A program made the translations under genes and the position numbers. A stretch of DNA of 58,534 nucleotides, from the NCBI RefSeq assembly GCF_030531065.1, contig NZ_JAUNOQ010000014.1:1-58534 (forward strand). The letters are read 5' to 3'. Position 1 is the first letter of the stretch, and each line of letters starts with the position of its first letter. Below are positions 24,960 through 34,047 of this stretch, one piece after another. The DNA is from Phascolarctobacterium sp. Lineage in GTDB: Bacteria; Bacillota; Negativicutes; Acidaminococcales; Acidaminococcaceae. The notes under the pieces were generated by a model that ran no database searches, was not told the DNA's origin, and saw only the letters and a program-made list of their open reading frames with translations.

Positions 24960-27269
24960 ATGAGCCATCTGCCAACCATCATCAGTGACCTGGCCATGAT
25001 CCTGTTAGTTGCCGGCGTTACTACCATTCTGTTCAAAAAAATCAACCAACCCCTGGTGCTGGGCTACATCATCGCCGGCTTTATCACCGGCCCTAATTTT
25101 TCCTTCTTCCCTACCATTGCCGACAACGCCAATGTGCAGGCCTGGTCGGAAATAGGCGTAATCTTCCTGCTGTTCGCGCTGGGTCTGGAATTCAGCTTTT
25201 ACAAGCTGAAAAGCGTAGGCAGCACCGCCTTTATTGCTACGGCCGTGGAAATACTCGGTATGCTGGCCGTGGGCTACGCAGCGGGCACCATGCTGGGCTG
25301 GAGCCATATGGACAGCCTGTTTTTAGGCGGTATGCTTTCCATGTCCTCCACCACTATCATTATTAAAGCCTTCGACGACCTCAAGCTGCGCAGTCACAGT
25401 TTTACCGAAGTTGTGTTCGGCATCCTCATCGTTGAGGATATTGCGGGCATCGTTATGATGGTGATGCTGTCCACCATGGCTGTGGCTGCCTCCGGCATTT
25501 CTTCGGCTGAGCTGCTTTTAAGCATCGCCCGCTTGGTATTTTTCCTAGTGCTGTGGTTCGTACTGGGTATGTACCTGGTGCCCAGCTTTTTCAAATGGGC
25601 GCAAAAGCTAATGAACGACGAAACCCTCGTCGTATCCTCCATCGGCCTGTGCCTAGGCATGGTGGTGCTGGCTACTAAGCTTGGCTTTTCCGCCGCTTTA
25701 GGCGCGTTTATCATGGGTTCTTTGATCGCCGAAGCGCCTAACGCCGAAAGAATCGAGCATTTAGTTGCGCCTGTCAAGGATTTGTTTGGCGCTATCTTCT
25801 TCGTATCCGTAGGCATGATGGTGAACCCCGCCCTGCTGCTGGAGCATTGGCTGCCCATTTTAGTTTTAGTCATTGCCACCATTACCGGCAAGCTGATCTT
25901 TTCCACCGGCGGTGTGCTGGCCTCCGGTCAAAGCCTGAACACCTCCGTACACTGCGGCTTCAGTCTGGCGCAGATTGGCGAATTTTCCTTCATCATCGCT
26001 TCCTTGGGCATGAGCCTGGGCGTTATCAGCGGCTTCCTTTATCCCATTATCGTAGCCGTTTCCGTAATCACTACCTTTTCCACGCCCTTCTGCATTATGT
26101 CCGCCGAGCCCTTCTACCAGCAGCTGCTCAAGCTGCTGCCGCCGCGCCTGCTGAACTGGCTGACACGCTATACCGACAGCAGCACCGAAAGCGGCAAGGA
26201 TCAGGATTGGAAAAACCTGCTTTCCGCTTATATCATGCGCATGCTGATTTTCAGCACGCTGCTGCTGGCTGTGGCCATGAGCGCCGAGCATTACCTGCTG
26301 CCCTATATGCGCGATACCTTGCAGGTTCCCTACGGCAACTGGCTGACAGGCGCGTTGACCCTTATCGTTATGGCTCCCGTGCTGCGAGCCGTTTTGGTTA
26401 ACCGGGCCGGTAATTCCGACCTTTTCTCCATTCTATGGTTTAAACGCCGCGCTAACCATCTGCCGCTGATGATTCTGGTGCTGGGCAAAATACTCGTTGC
26501 CGCCAGCGCACTGTACTTCATCTTTAACAAGCTTATCGGCCTGCACGGTATGGTGGCCTGCCTGGCTATCGTCGGCGCAGCCTACCTCATTTCCTCCTCC
26601 GACTGGCTGATGAGCGAATACCTGCGCATCGAATCCCGCTTCTTAGTCAACCTTAACGAAAAGCACATGCGTAAGCACCGCGAAGCCCTGGCCGAAAAGG
26701 ACGAGCAGCATAATTGGTTCGACGAGGATTTGCAGCTGGCCTTTTACGAGGTTAAGGACGATTCTCCCATCATCGGTAAAACCATGGCCCAGCTGGCCTT
26801 CCGCGAAAGCTACGGCTGCAATGTGCTGCAAATCACCACGCCTGCGGAAACGGTGGATATGCCCGGCGGCGAGCAAACCGTAGTCAAGGGCTCCACCCTG
26901 CTGCTTATTGGTACGGCAGCGCAGCTCAAGGTTTTTGACGGCGCTATCGCTCAGCGTCATTTAGCTCTGCGCCGCCAAAAAGCGCCGCAAACGCTGCGGC
27001 AATTTATGCTGGCGAATGATAATTCTCATCCGGAGCAGCAATTTCTTTCGCTGGCAATTACCATCGACAAGCATTCGCCTGTTCTGGGAACCTCGCTGAA
27101 AGCAGCCAACCTGCGCCATAAATGGAGCTGCCTCGTTATCGGTCTGGAGCGCGGCGCCTTTACCATCACCAATCCTCACGTATCTCTGGTCTTTGAAGAA
27201 AACGACCTGCTCTGGGTACTGGGCAAGCAGAAAATGATCAATACCTTAATCAGAGAAGAAATACTGTAA
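24960..27269 (+). CDS. CPA2 family cation:proton antiporter with C-terminal TrkA-C domains
   Basis: A 769-residue inner-membrane antiporter of the Kef/YbaL type that exchanges Na+ or K+ for protons. The membrane part (to about residue 400) starts LPTIISDLAMILLVAG and includes FALGLEFSFYKLKSVGS and ALGAFIMGSLIAEAPNAERIEHLVAPVKDLFGAIFFVSVGMM in two runs typical of CPA2. Three to four extra helices follow (about 430-580). The cytosolic end carries two TrkA-C/RCK-C modules (near 610-690 and 690-765: DDSPIIGKTMAQL and HSPVLGTSLKAANL); no NAD-binding RCK-N domain is seen. An open frame runs 29 codons further upstream, but the AAAGGAG site points to ATG 24960. Monocistronic. Confidence 0.92.
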   Translation: MSHLPTIISDLAMILLVAGVTTILFKKINQPLVLGYIIAGFITGPNFSFFPTIADNANVQAWSEIGVIFLLFALGLEFSFYKLKSVGSTAFIATAVEILGMLAVGYAAGTMLGWSHMDSLFLGGMLSMSSTTIIIKAFDDLKLRSHSFTEVVFGILIVEDIAGIVMMVMLSTMAVAASGISSAELLLSIARLVFFLVLWFVLGMYLVPSFFKWAQKLMNDETLVVSSIGLCLGMVVLATKLGFSAALGAFIMGSLIAEAPNAERIEHLVAPVKDLFGAIFFVSVGMMVNPALLLEHWLPILVLVIATITGKLIFSTGGVLASGQSLNTSVHCGFSLAQIGEFSFIIASLGMSLGVISGFLYPIIVAVSVITTFSTPFCIMSAEPFYQQLLKLLPPRLLNWLTRYTDSSTESGKDQDWKNLLSAYIMRMLIFSTLLLAVAMSAEHYLLPYMRDTLQVPYGNWLTGALTLIVMAPVLRAVLVNRAGNSDLFSILWFKRRANHLPLMILVLGKILVAASALYFIFNKLIGLHGMVACLAIVGAAYLISSSDWLMSEYLRIESRFLVNLNEKHMRKHREALAEKDEQHNWFDEDLQLAFYEVKDDSPIIGKTMAQLAFRESYGCNVLQITTPAETVDMPGGEQTVVKGSTLLLIGTAAQLKVFDGAIAQRHLALRRQKAPQTLRQFMLANDNSHPEQQFLSLAITIDKHSPVLGTSLKAANLRHKWSCLVIGLERGAFTITNPHVSLVFEENDLLWVLGKQKMINTLIREEIL

Positions 27270-27310
27270 TAAAAAATCGCCTGTTATGCAAATGCTTTTT
27301 ACTTATAAAA

Positions 27311-27348
27311 ACAGCCTGCCGGTTCACACAAACCGACAGGCTGTTTTG
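27311..27348. terminator. Bidirectional terminator between antiporter and EF-G-like gene
   Basis: A near-perfect 14-base stem (ACAGCCTGCCGGTT with AACCGACAGGCTGT, one mismatch, loop CACACA) with T-runs on both strands, between convergent genes. Confidence 0.88.
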
Positions 27349-27368
27349 CCATATGAAGTTTTTAGAGA

Positions 27369-29429
27369 TTAACCCTGCTTGCTTTCAGCGATAATCTTTT
27401 CTGCCATCTTAGCAGGAACATCTTCGTAATGATCGAATTTCATTTCAAAGGTGCCCTGACCTTGGGTAATGGCGCGCAGGTCAACAGCATATTCTGTAAT
27501 TTCTGCATAGGGAACCTGGGCAGTTACAACGCTCATGCCCTCTTCCACGCTCTGCATGCCAAGGATACGACCGCGCTTTTGGTTCAAATCGCCGATAACG
27601 TCGCCCATCATAGAATCAGCGCAGGTTACATTCAAGCTGTAAATAGGCTCAAGCAACACGGGCTTGCACAATTCCATCGCTTTCTTGAAGGCGATATTAG
27701 AAGCAGTTTTAAATGCCATTTCAGAGGAATCGACAGTATGGTAAGAGCCGTCCAGTAAAGTAATGCGCATATCGACTACCGGATAACCGGCCAGAATGCC
27801 TTTTTCCATAGCTTCGCGCATACCCTTTTCAACGGCTGGGATGTATTGACGCGGAACAGCGCCGCCGAAGATCTTATCGACGAATTCAAAGCCGCCTCCC
27901 GGAGGCAGGGGCTCCATCTTAATCACAACATGACCGTATTGGCCGTGACCGCCGGACTGCTTCTTATGCTTGCCCTCCACCTCGGCAGTGCCGCGAATGG
28001 TTTCGCGGTATTCGATGATAGGAGCTTTAAGAACAGCTTCCACGCCGAATTTACGCTGCATGCGCTCCATAATAATCTCGATATGCTGGTCGCCCATACC
28101 GCTGATAAGCGTTTCTTTGGTTACCGGGTTCTTGGTCACGATAATCGTCGGGTCTTCGTCCATCAGACGGGTCAATGCGGACATAATCTTGTCCTCGTCG
28201 CCCTTCTTCTTCGGATAAATCGCCCTGGTGTACATAGGCAGCGGGAAATTGATGGGCGGGAACTCCACCTCAGAATTCTTATCGCACAAGGTATCGCCGG
28301 TGCAGGTGTATTGCAGCTTGGCTACTACGCCGATATCGCCTGCAGTAACCTGCTTCATAGGAATTTGCGTCTTGCCGCGCATCGTAAAGATGTTGGCGAT
28401 GCGTTCTTCTTCCTCGCGGCGAGAATTATATACCATGCTGTCTGCCTTGATGCAGCCGGAGAATACACGGAAATAGCTCAAACGGCCTACAAAGGGGTCG
28501 GAAGTAGTCTTGAATACCAAAGCCGCCATCGGCGCGTTAGCGTCGCGCAGCTCTTCTTCGCCGGTTTCTTTATCGGTAACGATATAGTCGTTCAAAATTG
28601 CCGGATAGGTAAAGTCAATGATGGCGTTCATCAAGCGGCCCAAGCCGATATTCTTGTAAGCGCTGCCGCACAGCATCGGGTAAATGATAGCCTGACGGAT
28701 GCCCTTAATCAGGCATTTCATAATTTCCTCGTCGCTGATGGCTTCACCTTCCAGATAACGCATCATGCAGTCGTCGTCCGCTTCTACCGCAGCCTCGATC
28801 ATCTTTTCGCGGGCGGCTTCGGCAGCTTCTTTATACTCTTCCGGAATTTCTATTTCATCGGAGCCGTTGCCGTTGGCACGATAGGCTTTCATCTTATACA
28901 AGTCTATAATGCCCTCGAATTTATCTTCCTTGCCCAAGGGCAGCTGCAAGGGCAATACGTGCTTACCGAATTTGCCGCGCAGATTATCCAGAATGCTGTC
29001 GAAATCAGCGTTTTCACGATCCATCTTGTTGACGAAAATAATACGCGGCAGGCCGGCCTCCTCAGCCAGCTTCCAGCATTGCTCCGTACCAACCTGTACG
29101 CCGCTGGTTGCGCAGACAACGATCAACGCGCTGTCAACCGCTCTGAATGCACCCTTAACCTCTGCCACGAAATCGGCGAAGCCGGGAGTGTCGATAAAGT
29201 TGATCTTGCTGTCGCGCCATTCTACAGGAGCCAGCGTAGCATTGACGGAAACCTTACGTTTAATTTCTTCGGGCTCATAGTCAGTGGTGGTAGCACCGTC
29301 CTCAACCTTGCACATTCTGCTGATAGCTCCGCTGCGGTACAGCAGGGCTTCGGTTACGGACGTGGTTCCTGCTCCACCATGACCCACAATGGCCACGTTT
29401 CTGATCTTATCACCAGTGTATTCTTTCAT
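27369..29429 (-). CDS. Elongation factor G paralogue with altered GTPase site
   Basis: A 686-residue EF-G-like protein with all five EF-G domains: G domain (to about 270), domain II, IV (VIKMEPLPPGGGFEFVDKIFGG near 485) and V (FEMKFDHYEDVP near the end). It belongs to the EF-G2-like group, not the canonical fusA. Two residues needed for normal GTP hydrolysis differ: the P-loop lysine is Thr22 (GHGGAGTTS instead of GxxxxGKT/S) and the catalytic His of the DTPGH motif is Phe84 (DTPGFADF). The NKMD base-recognition motif is kept. ATG 29429, 8 bases after AAGGGGG, is preferred to the 23-codon longer frame. Not linked to rps/tuf genes, as expected of a paralogue. Confidence 0.93.
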   Translation of the reverse strand: MKEYTGDKIRNVAIVGHGGAGTTSVTEALLYRSGAISRMCKVEDGATTTDYEPEEIKRKVSVNATLAPVEWRDSKINFIDTPGFADFVAEVKGAFRAVDSALIVVCATSGVQVGTEQCWKLAEEAGLPRIIFVNKMDRENADFDSILDNLRGKFGKHVLPLQLPLGKEDKFEGIIDLYKMKAYRANGNGSDEIEIPEEYKEAAEAAREKMIEAAVEADDDCMMRYLEGEAISDEEIMKCLIKGIRQAIIYPMLCGSAYKNIGLGRLMNAIIDFTYPAILNDYIVTDKETGEEELRDANAPMAALVFKTTSDPFVGRLSYFRVFSGCIKADSMVYNSRREEEERIANIFTMRGKTQIPMKQVTAGDIGVVAKLQYTCTGDTLCDKNSEVEFPPINFPLPMYTRAIYPKKKGDEDKIMSALTRLMDEDPTIIVTKNPVTKETLISGMGDQHIEIIMERMQRKFGVEAVLKAPIIEYRETIRGTAEVEGKHKKQSGGHGQYGHVVIKMEPLPPGGGFEFVDKIFGGAVPRQYIPAVEKGMREAMEKGILAGYPVVDMRITLLDGSYHTVDSSEMAFKTASNIAFKKAMELCKPVLLEPIYSLNVTCADSMMGDVIGDLNQKRGRILGMQSVEEGMSVVTAQVPYAEITEYAVDLRAITQGQGTFEMKFDHYEDVPAKMAEKIIAESKQG

Positions 29430-29589
29430 AAATAAATCCCCCTTAGGCATTTTTTTGATGCATAATATTTCGCTGAATTTACTGATTATTCCTGCCAAAG
29501 TCGGTAAAATTAACTTATATTTTTCCTGCTACTATTAAAGTGTAACGCAAGTAACACTAAACAATATTTTCACGGCCTACAAAAAATAT

Positions 29590-29618
29590 TTGTCTGCCGA
29601 CGTTTTTCGTATTATAAT
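29590..29618 (+). promoter_or_regulatory. Sigma-A promoter for the glycosylase-methyltransferase-helicase genes
   Basis: TTGTCT (29590-29595), a 17-base spacer and a perfect TATAAT (29613-29618), about 30 bases before the start codon. Confidence 0.85.
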
Positions 29619-29651
29619 GATGTCAGAATAAAATACAAGAGGAGGATGCTT

Positions 29652-30269
29652 ATGTGCCAAACCCCAGATTGGTCCGCTGGTGACCTTTATCTGCGCGAAA
29701 ACGTACCAGAGCTTGCCCCATTAGTCGAAAAATATTCGCCCTGCCCTCTGCGGGCCAAGCCCCAAAGCGACTACTTTACGATTCTGCTGACGGGCATCGT
29801 TTCCCAACAGCTGCCGCCCGACGTCAGCCAAAGCCTGATGCAGAAGCTGGAGCAATTAGCCGGCAAACCTATTATGCCCCAGGCTATTTTGGACATTCCG
29901 GAGGAAAAGCTCTTAGCTATCGGCCTGGTTAAGCAAAAAATCGATTATCTGACAGCCTTTGCCAACGCCATTACGAGCGGCCGAATCGTCATGGAAAACT
30001 TCGTCAATATGACCGACAGTCAGATTACCAAGCAGCTTTTGCAGGTGCGCGGCCTAGGTCAATGGACTATCGAAATGTTCCTGCTGCTGGCCTTGTGCCG
30101 CACGGACGTAGTCCCCACCGCGGACTTCATCTTTAAAAAGGAATTGCAGCAGCTTCTGGGACTTGCCGCCGTGCCCAAGCGCGGACAAATCAACCAAATC
30201 ACCGAGCCCTGGCGCCCCTGGCGTTCCCTGGCAGTGTGGTATCTCTGGCAGCACGCCAATAATAAATAA
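29652..30269 (+). CDS. AlkA-type DNA-3-methyladenine glycosylase (HhH-GPD)
   Basis: A 205-residue base-excision glycosylase of the HhH-GPD superfamily, acting on alkylated bases. The helix-hairpin-helix LLQVRGLGQWTIEMFLLL is at about residues 120-137, and the catalytic aspartate follows in VVPTADFIFKKEL, matching the Asp of E. coli AlkA. It lacks the extra N-terminal AlkA domain and has no iron-sulfur cysteines. Two in-frame ATGs exist; the second (29652) sits 6 bases after GGAGG and is preferred. The methyltransferase gene starts 45 bases after its stop, so it may head a three-gene unit. Confidence 0.9.
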   Translation: MCQTPDWSAGDLYLRENVPELAPLVEKYSPCPLRAKPQSDYFTILLTGIVSQQLPPDVSQSLMQKLEQLAGKPIMPQAILDIPEEKLLAIGLVKQKIDYLTAFANAITSGRIVMENFVNMTDSQITKQLLQVRGLGQWTIEMFLLLALCRTDVVPTADFIFKKELQQLLGLAAVPKRGQINQITEPWRPWRSLAVWYLWQHANNK

Positions 30270-30314
30270 TCGCTTAATACAAAATACTTCTGTAGCACAA
30301 TAAAGGTCAACCAC

Positions 30315-30920
30315 ATGACTTATACATCAACTTTAGACTATTACAACGCCAACGCCCAAGACTTCGTCGAAGGCACAGTGCGCGTAGATTTTCATATAAC
30401 GCAAGATAAGTTTTTAGCTCTGCTGCCAAAAGGTGCAGCCATTTTGGATTTTGGCTGCGGCAGCGGCAGAGATACCAAATATTTTTTAGAACACGGATTT
30501 ACTGTTGAAGCTACCGACGGCTCGATAGAGCTGTGCCGGTTGGCTAGCGAATACAGCGGCATCAAAGCCAGTCAGATGCTCTTTCAAGAGCTGAATGCAG
30601 TGGAAAAATATGACGGTATTTGGGCCTGCGCTTCTATCCTGCATTTGGGTTGGAAAGATTTAATTATTGTACTGAAAAAAATGGTACGGGCACTAAAAAG
30701 CGACGGCGTAATTTATGCGTCTTTTAAATATGGACGATTAGCTGGCGAACGCAACGGCAGGTTTTTCACCGACTTAGATGAGGAAGGTTTGCAAAACTTG
30801 CTCCAAACAGTAGATGAATTGCAAATAAAAGAACTTTGGATTACAAGTGATGTGCGTCCCGGCAGGAGTGAAGAAAAATGGTTGAATGTGTTGCTAAAGA
30901 AGCGCTACAACAGGAAATAG
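30315..30920 (+). CDS. Class I SAM-dependent methyltransferase (TehB-like)
   Basis: A 201-residue Rossmann-fold methyltransferase. Motif I ILDFGCGSGRDTKYFLEHG lies at about residues 42-60, the acidic post-motif II at VEATDGS, and a family-typical IWACASILHLGW near 97. The short C-terminus has GRFFTDLDEEGLQNLL. Relatives include TehB-like and small-molecule methyltransferases; no DNA-methylase NPPY motif is visible, so DNA methylation is not supported. Its last 43 bases overlap the start of the PLD-helicase gene in another frame, indicating tight co-expression. Confidence 0.85.
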   Translation: MTYTSTLDYYNANAQDFVEGTVRVDFHITQDKFLALLPKGAAILDFGCGSGRDTKYFLEHGFTVEATDGSIELCRLASEYSGIKASQMLFQELNAVEKYDGIWACASILHLGWKDLIIVLKKMVRALKSDGVIYASFKYGRLAGERNGRFFTDLDEEGLQNLLQTVDELQIKELWITSDVRPGRSEEKWLNVLLKKRYNRK

Positions 30921-33349
30921 AAGTTGAGCCCATTAGCGTTATCACCGGCGACAACAACTACAAAAAGTTTCTCTATTACCAACTGAAAATGAGTATTCAG
31001 CAAGCGGACGACATTGATATAGTTGTTTCTTTTTTGATGGAAAGCGGCGTGCGCATGTTGCTGAAAGACTTGCAGGCAGCTTTGAAGAGAGGCGTACGCA
31101 TCAGACTGCTCACTGGCAACTATTTAGGTATTACCCAGCCTGCGGCGCTGTATCTGATCAAAAAAGAACTAGGCAACAGCGTCGATTTGCGTTTTTATAA
31201 CGATACTACACGCGCCTTTCATTCCAAAGCTTATATTTTTCATTACGGCGACGACGGCGAAATTTTCATCGGTTCCTCTAATATTTCTCGTAGCGCCCTG
31301 ACTGAAGGTATCGAGTGGAATTATCGACTGATTAAACGCATTGATAAGGAAAGCTTTGCTTCCTTTTACGAAACATTTAATCGTTTGTTTAATAATCATT
31401 CCATTGTTATTGACGACAAGGTACTGCAAAGCTATTCCAAAAGCTGGCACAAGCCTTCTGTAGCCAAAGATTTGGAGCGCTATGAAATAACCAATGATGA
31501 AAATACCCATGTAAGCAGCTTATTCCAGCCTCGCGGCGCGCAAATAGAAGCTTTGTATTCCCTGAACAGTTCCCGTGAAGAAGGCGCAACCAAGGGTGTT
31601 GTCCAAGCTGCTACAGGCCTGGGTAAAACTTATTTGGCTGCATTCGATTCAGTTAATTTCAAGCGTGTACTATTTGTTGCTCATCGCGAGGAAATTTTGC
31701 GTCAAGCGGCAGAATCTTTTAAAAATGTGCGTCCTGACGACAGCTGCGGCTTTTTCACAGGTCAGCAAAAAGACACAGATAAGCAACTGATTTTTGCTTC
31801 TGTGGCTACTCTTGGCAAAGAGCAGTATTTAAACGAAAAATATTTTTCTAAAGATTATTTTGATTACATAGTAGTGGACGAGTTCCATCATGCGGTTACT
31901 AAGCTGTATCGCAATATCGTAGAATATTTTACGCCCAAGTTTCTGCTGGGACTGACGGCTACGCCGGATCGCATGGACGGCCGCAATATTTTTGAGCTCT
32001 GCGATTATAATGTGCCCTATGTGATTACCCTGCAGGAAGCTATAAACAAAGGCTTGCTGACCCCTTTCCATTATTATGGAATTTATGACGAAACCGATTA
32101 TTCCAGCATGCGTTTTACAGGAGGACGTTATAACGAGCAGGACTTAAATGCGGCCTATTTAGGTAATCAGCGCCGTAACGAATTGATTTATAAGCATTAT
32201 TTAAAGTATCGTTCTAAGAAAGCTTTAGGCTTTTGCTGTTCCCGCCTGCATGCGGAAATGATGGCCAAAGATTTTTGCGAGCGCGGTATACCGGCAGTAG
32301 CTGTGTACAGCGACGCTCAAGGGAAGTTTTCTGAAGACAGGCAACGCGCTATTTACAAGCTGGTTAAAGGCGAAATTAAAGTGATTTTTTCTGTGGACAT
32401 GTTCAATGAAGGCGTGGATATTCCTGCAGTGGACATGGTAATGTTTTTACGTCCGACAGAAAGTCCCATCGTCTTTTTGCAACAACTAGGCAGGGGGCTA
32501 AGGTTGTACAAGGGTAAACATTTTTTGAATGTTTTGGACTTTATTGGCAATTATGCTAAGGCCGAGTGCGCTCCCTTTTTGCTAGCGGACAAGACGACTA
32601 ACGGACGCAGAGAGTTAACTCGCGGAGAATTGGAATACCCAGACGACTGCATTGTGGATTTTGATATACCGCTTTTGGATTTATTCCAGCATTTAGAACA
32701 GCGCCGTCGGCATATAAAAGAACGTATTCAACAGGACTTTATGCGAGTACAGGAATTTTTAGGCAAAGTCCCCACTCGCCTGGAAATGTTTACCTATATG
32801 GATGACGAGATTTATTATCTGTGCCTAAAAAACGCCAAAGATAATATCTTCAAGAATTATCTTTCTTATAAGGAACAGTTGGGACTGTTGACTAAGGCAG
32901 AGGCGGAACTTTGCACCTGCGTGGGCAAGGAGTTTGTGCATCTTTTAGAGACCACAGATATGACCAAAGTGTATAAAATGCCGGTATTGCGCGCTTTTTA
33001 TAATGATGGAAAAATACGCATGGCTGTAACGAAGGCTGAACTTTTATCCAGTTGGAAGAGCTTTTTCAATGACGGAACAAATTGGAAAGATTTGAAGAAA
33101 GGAATTACCTTAGAAGAATACAAGAGTATAAGCGACAAGGCTCATTTGAGCAATATTTTGCGTAACCCAGTAAAGTTTTTAAAAGCTTCCGGCAGAGGCT
33201 TTTTCGTAGAACGCGACGGCTATCCTATTGCTTTAGCAGATTCTTTGGCCAACGTAGTGCAGAACAGCGCTTTTGCGGCGCAGCTAAAGGATATCATTGA
33301 GTACAGAACTATGGAATACTATCGAAGCAGGTACGAAGCGAAGAAATAG
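30878..33349 (+). CDS. PLD nuclease-like / SF2 helicase / DUF3427 protein
   Basis: An 823-residue three-part protein. Residues 1-170 form a phospholipase-D-like domain with one HKD motif (AFHSKAYIFHYGDD... and GSSNISRSAL). An SF2 helicase core follows with Walker A ATGLGKTYLAA near residue 243, DEFHH near 333, LLGLTATPDRMDG, and motif VI QQLGRGLRLYKGKH. The C-terminal 250 residues match DUF3427. Similar proteins are common in Firmicute genomes and are thought to act in DNA repair or phage defence; the PLD part may be a nuclease. The ATG overlaps the methyltransferase gene, with GGAG about 9 bases upstream inside it. A terminator follows the stop. Confidence 0.92.
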   Translation: MVECVAKEALQQEIEVEPISVITGDNNYKKFLYYQLKMSIQQADDIDIVVSFLMESGVRMLLKDLQAALKRGVRIRLLTGNYLGITQPAALYLIKKELGNSVDLRFYNDTTRAFHSKAYIFHYGDDGEIFIGSSNISRSALTEGIEWNYRLIKRIDKESFASFYETFNRLFNNHSIVIDDKVLQSYSKSWHKPSVAKDLERYEITNDENTHVSSLFQPRGAQIEALYSLNSSREEGATKGVVQAATGLGKTYLAAFDSVNFKRVLFVAHREEILRQAAESFKNVRPDDSCGFFTGQQKDTDKQLIFASVATLGKEQYLNEKYFSKDYFDYIVVDEFHHAVTKLYRNIVEYFTPKFLLGLTATPDRMDGRNIFELCDYNVPYVITLQEAINKGLLTPFHYYGIYDETDYSSMRFTGGRYNEQDLNAAYLGNQRRNELIYKHYLKYRSKKALGFCCSRLHAEMMAKDFCERGIPAVAVYSDAQGKFSEDRQRAIYKLVKGEIKVIFSVDMFNEGVDIPAVDMVMFLRPTESPIVFLQQLGRGLRLYKGKHFLNVLDFIGNYAKAECAPFLLADKTTNGRRELTRGELEYPDDCIVDFDIPLLDLFQHLEQRRRHIKERIQQDFMRVQEFLGKVPTRLEMFTYMDDEIYYLCLKNAKDNIFKNYLSYKEQLGLLTKAEAELCTCVGKEFVHLLETTDMTKVYKMPVLRAFYNDGKIRMAVTKAELLSSWKSFFNDGTNWKDLKKGITLEEYKSISDKAHLSNILRNPVKFLKASGRGFFVERDGYPIALADSLANVVQNSAFAAQLKDIIEYRTMEYYRSRYEAKK

Positions 33350-33358
33350 CACGCACAA

Positions 33359-33411
33359 AAAACTCGACTACGGCTTTCCTAATTATAAGGAAAATCGTAG
33401 TCGAGTTTTCT
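33359..33411. terminator. Bidirectional terminator, helicase / GNAT
   Basis: Long hairpin: outer stem AACTCGACTACG (33361-33372) with CGTAGTCGAGTT (33396-33407), inner stem TTTCCT/AAGGAAA, and A/T runs on both sides, between convergent genes. Confidence 0.88.
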
Positions 33412-33420
33412 TGTCTTAAT

Positions 33421-33906
33421 CTAAAATTTTACTTCGCTGGGCTCGTAATCCACCGTCGTTTTGACAAAAGCGATTTCATTACAGTAGGGATATTGCGGGC
33501 AGTACACGCATTCCTTCCACACCTTCTGCGGCAGCTTATCCTTAGCCGTTTCAATATAATCGCATTTAGCAAAAAATCCCGGCTGATAAGTCAGGGTAAA
33601 GAACATGGTCACGCCGCGTTCGATGCCCTCTTGCTCCAGCCTGGCCACCAGCTGACGGCCGATGCCGGTACATTTCAGGCTGGGTTCCACCGCCAGACTG
33701 CGGATCTCAGCCAAACGGTCCCACACGAAGTGCAGCGCGCCGCAGCCCAGCAGCCGATTGTTTTCCACGGCGATGATATAATCGCGCAGATTTTCATAAA
33801 TAGCGTTACGGGAACGCGGCAGCATCAGGCCTTCGCGAGCGTAATCGTTCAACAGCTTATGTATATGCTCCACATCGCTGAATTTAGCGGGACGAAAAGT
33901 AATCAT
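33421..33906 (-). CDS. GNAT N-acetyltransferase, ArgA-like (COG1246)
   Basis: A 161-residue GNAT protein of the short ArgA-like type, a candidate N-acetylglutamate synthase acting at the first step of arginine synthesis. The acetyl-CoA site is at about residues 80-98 (SLAVEPSLKCTGIGRQLV) and the family's cysteine-bearing tail KVWKECVYCPQYPYCNEIA is near 130. The open frame reaches 34002, but GAGGTG 8 bases before ATG 33906 and the normal N-terminus (MITFRPAKFSDV) set the start. No arginine genes are nearby, so the pathway assignment rests on family resemblance. Confidence 0.85.
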   Translation of the reverse strand: MITFRPAKFSDVEHIHKLLNDYAREGLMLPRSRNAIYENLRDYIIAVENNRLLGCGALHFVWDRLAEIRSLAVEPSLKCTGIGRQLVARLEQEGIERGVTMFFTLTYQPGFFAKCDYIETAKDKLPQKVWKECVYCPQYPYCNEIAFVKTTVDYEPSEVKF

Positions 33907-34047
33907 GGTCAGGACACCTCGATAAACTAGTCTTGCAAGACGCCGCAAGCGGCGCCATCTTATTGCGTAGTATATATTACCACGATTCGCCTTATAGCAC
34001 AATAAAAAATAAGGCGGCAGTAATAAATTTATCTAAAGAGCGCCAGC

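Noticed and set aside
27846-29435. 529-codon open frame antisense to the EF-G-like gene
   Set aside because: Same reason: a shadow of a strongly biased real gene, without start signals.
30315-30920. DNA methylase of a restriction system
   Set aside because: Motif I is present but no (N/D)PPY or cytosine PC motif; it fits small-molecule methyltransferases better.
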